Positions 63,855 through 64,000 of a stretch of DNA of 64,000 nucleotides are shown here, in pieces. Numbering within the stretch: the stretch's first letter is position 1; each line of letters starts with the position of its first letter. Made by a program: the position numbers and the translations under genes. The notes under the pieces were generated by a model. It was not told the DNA's origin. It did not search any database and was given only the letters and a program-made list of their open reading frames with translations. This DNA comes from Actinomadura sp. K4S16 (GTDB lineage: Bacteria; Actinomycetota; Actinomycetes; Streptosporangiales; Streptosporangiaceae). The DNA is taken from assembly GCF_008327685.1 (NCBI RefSeq), contig NZ_BDDE01000009.1, forward strand, positions 182,445 through 246,444, given 5' to 3'.

Positions 63855-64000
63855 TCAGTTCCAGCCGACGTGGTCGTTCCAGGGCTCGCTCCAGGCGCGG
63901 TTGTCGAACCCGATGACGAACAGGTCGAGGTTGCCGGGGGCACGGGATACCGCCGCGATCTGCTGGGTGGTGTGGTCGAAGACCGCCCCGATCCCGACTC
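63855..64000 (-). CDS. PLL-like beta-propeller lectin, C-terminal end only
   Basis: The minus strand is open from the right window edge to a TGA at 63857-63855. The visible 47 residues contain IAAVSRAPGNLDLFVIGFDN followed by RAWSEPWNDHVGWN, a blade repeat of the PLL-like (Photorhabdus luminescens lectin) seven-bladed propeller family, which binds fucose and O-methylated sugars. The start and any catalytic domain lie outside the window. The final WN is a normal propeller end. Confidence 0.6.
   Translation of the reverse strand, partial: VGIGAVFDHTTQQIAAVSRAPGNLDLFVIGFDNRAWSEPWNDHVGWN

Noticed and set aside
63725..63943. 72-aa minus-strand frame starting MPPATSTCSS
   Set aside because: It is out of frame with the lectin blade sequence on the same strand, which has a recognisable repeat and a natural stop.

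Overview
The window is very GC-rich, has many GTG starts, 4-bp stop/start overlaps and purine-rich ribosome binding sites, and carries actinomycete families (ROK and SorC regulators, type II polyketide synthase, PLL-like lectin). It looks like a chromosomal accessory region of a high-GC, plant-polymer-degrading actinomycete. No tRNA, rRNA, CRISPR array or intact transposase was seen.

Region 1 (1-6224) is a minus-strand aromatic-ring catabolic operon: FAD hydroxylase, extradiol (VOC) dioxygenase, fumarylacetoacetase-fold hydrolase, cyclase-family hydrolase and an alpha/beta hydrolase that runs off the left edge. A divergent LysR regulator controls it. Region 2 (6235-19113) is a ROK regulator divergent from a plus-strand operon: Gfo/Idh/MocA oxidoreductase, a LIV/HAAT-type ABC transporter whose two permeases and first ATPase are one polypeptide, a C-glycoside deglycosidase (CGD) made as a single beta-alpha fusion, a second CGD as separate beta and alpha subunits, and two pyranose-oxidase-like FAD enzymes. 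I read it as uptake, sugar oxidation and C-C deglycosylation of a plant C-glycoside, with region 1 a possible route for the aglycone.

Region 3 (19266-37660) deals with plant cell wall sugars. It has two secreted CBM6-malectin-PKD-DUF1593 proteins sharing an almost identical 766-bp block, a CBM2-pectate lyase, two paralogous SorC regulators, an operon of TIM-barrel isomerase, FGGY kinase and split transketolase that fits D-apiose catabolism, and an RbsABC-type sugar importer with a DUF2291 lipoprotein. Six copies of TGAAT-N4-ATTCA lie in the intergenic regions of this block and probably form one SorC regulon.

Region 4 (37729-51660) holds a SnoaL-like protein, an AarF/ABC1 kinase with a small Lys-rich partner, a degenerate and possibly frameshifted terpene-cyclase-like gene, and a DUF11-type protein whose C-terminal tail resembles the small Lys-rich protein. 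Next comes a compact type II polyketide cluster: KS-alpha, chain length factor, ACP, two O-methyltransferases, a KASIII-like enzyme with Ser in place of Cys, and a P450.

Region 5 (51661-64000) begins with gene fragments around a recombination joint near 52075. It continues with three translationally coupled large proteins (1045, 1745 and 605 aa) that I cannot assign to a characterised family and that are the best candidate for an undescribed system. It ends with a winged-helix regulator plus membrane protein pair and the 3' end of a PLL-like beta-propeller lectin.
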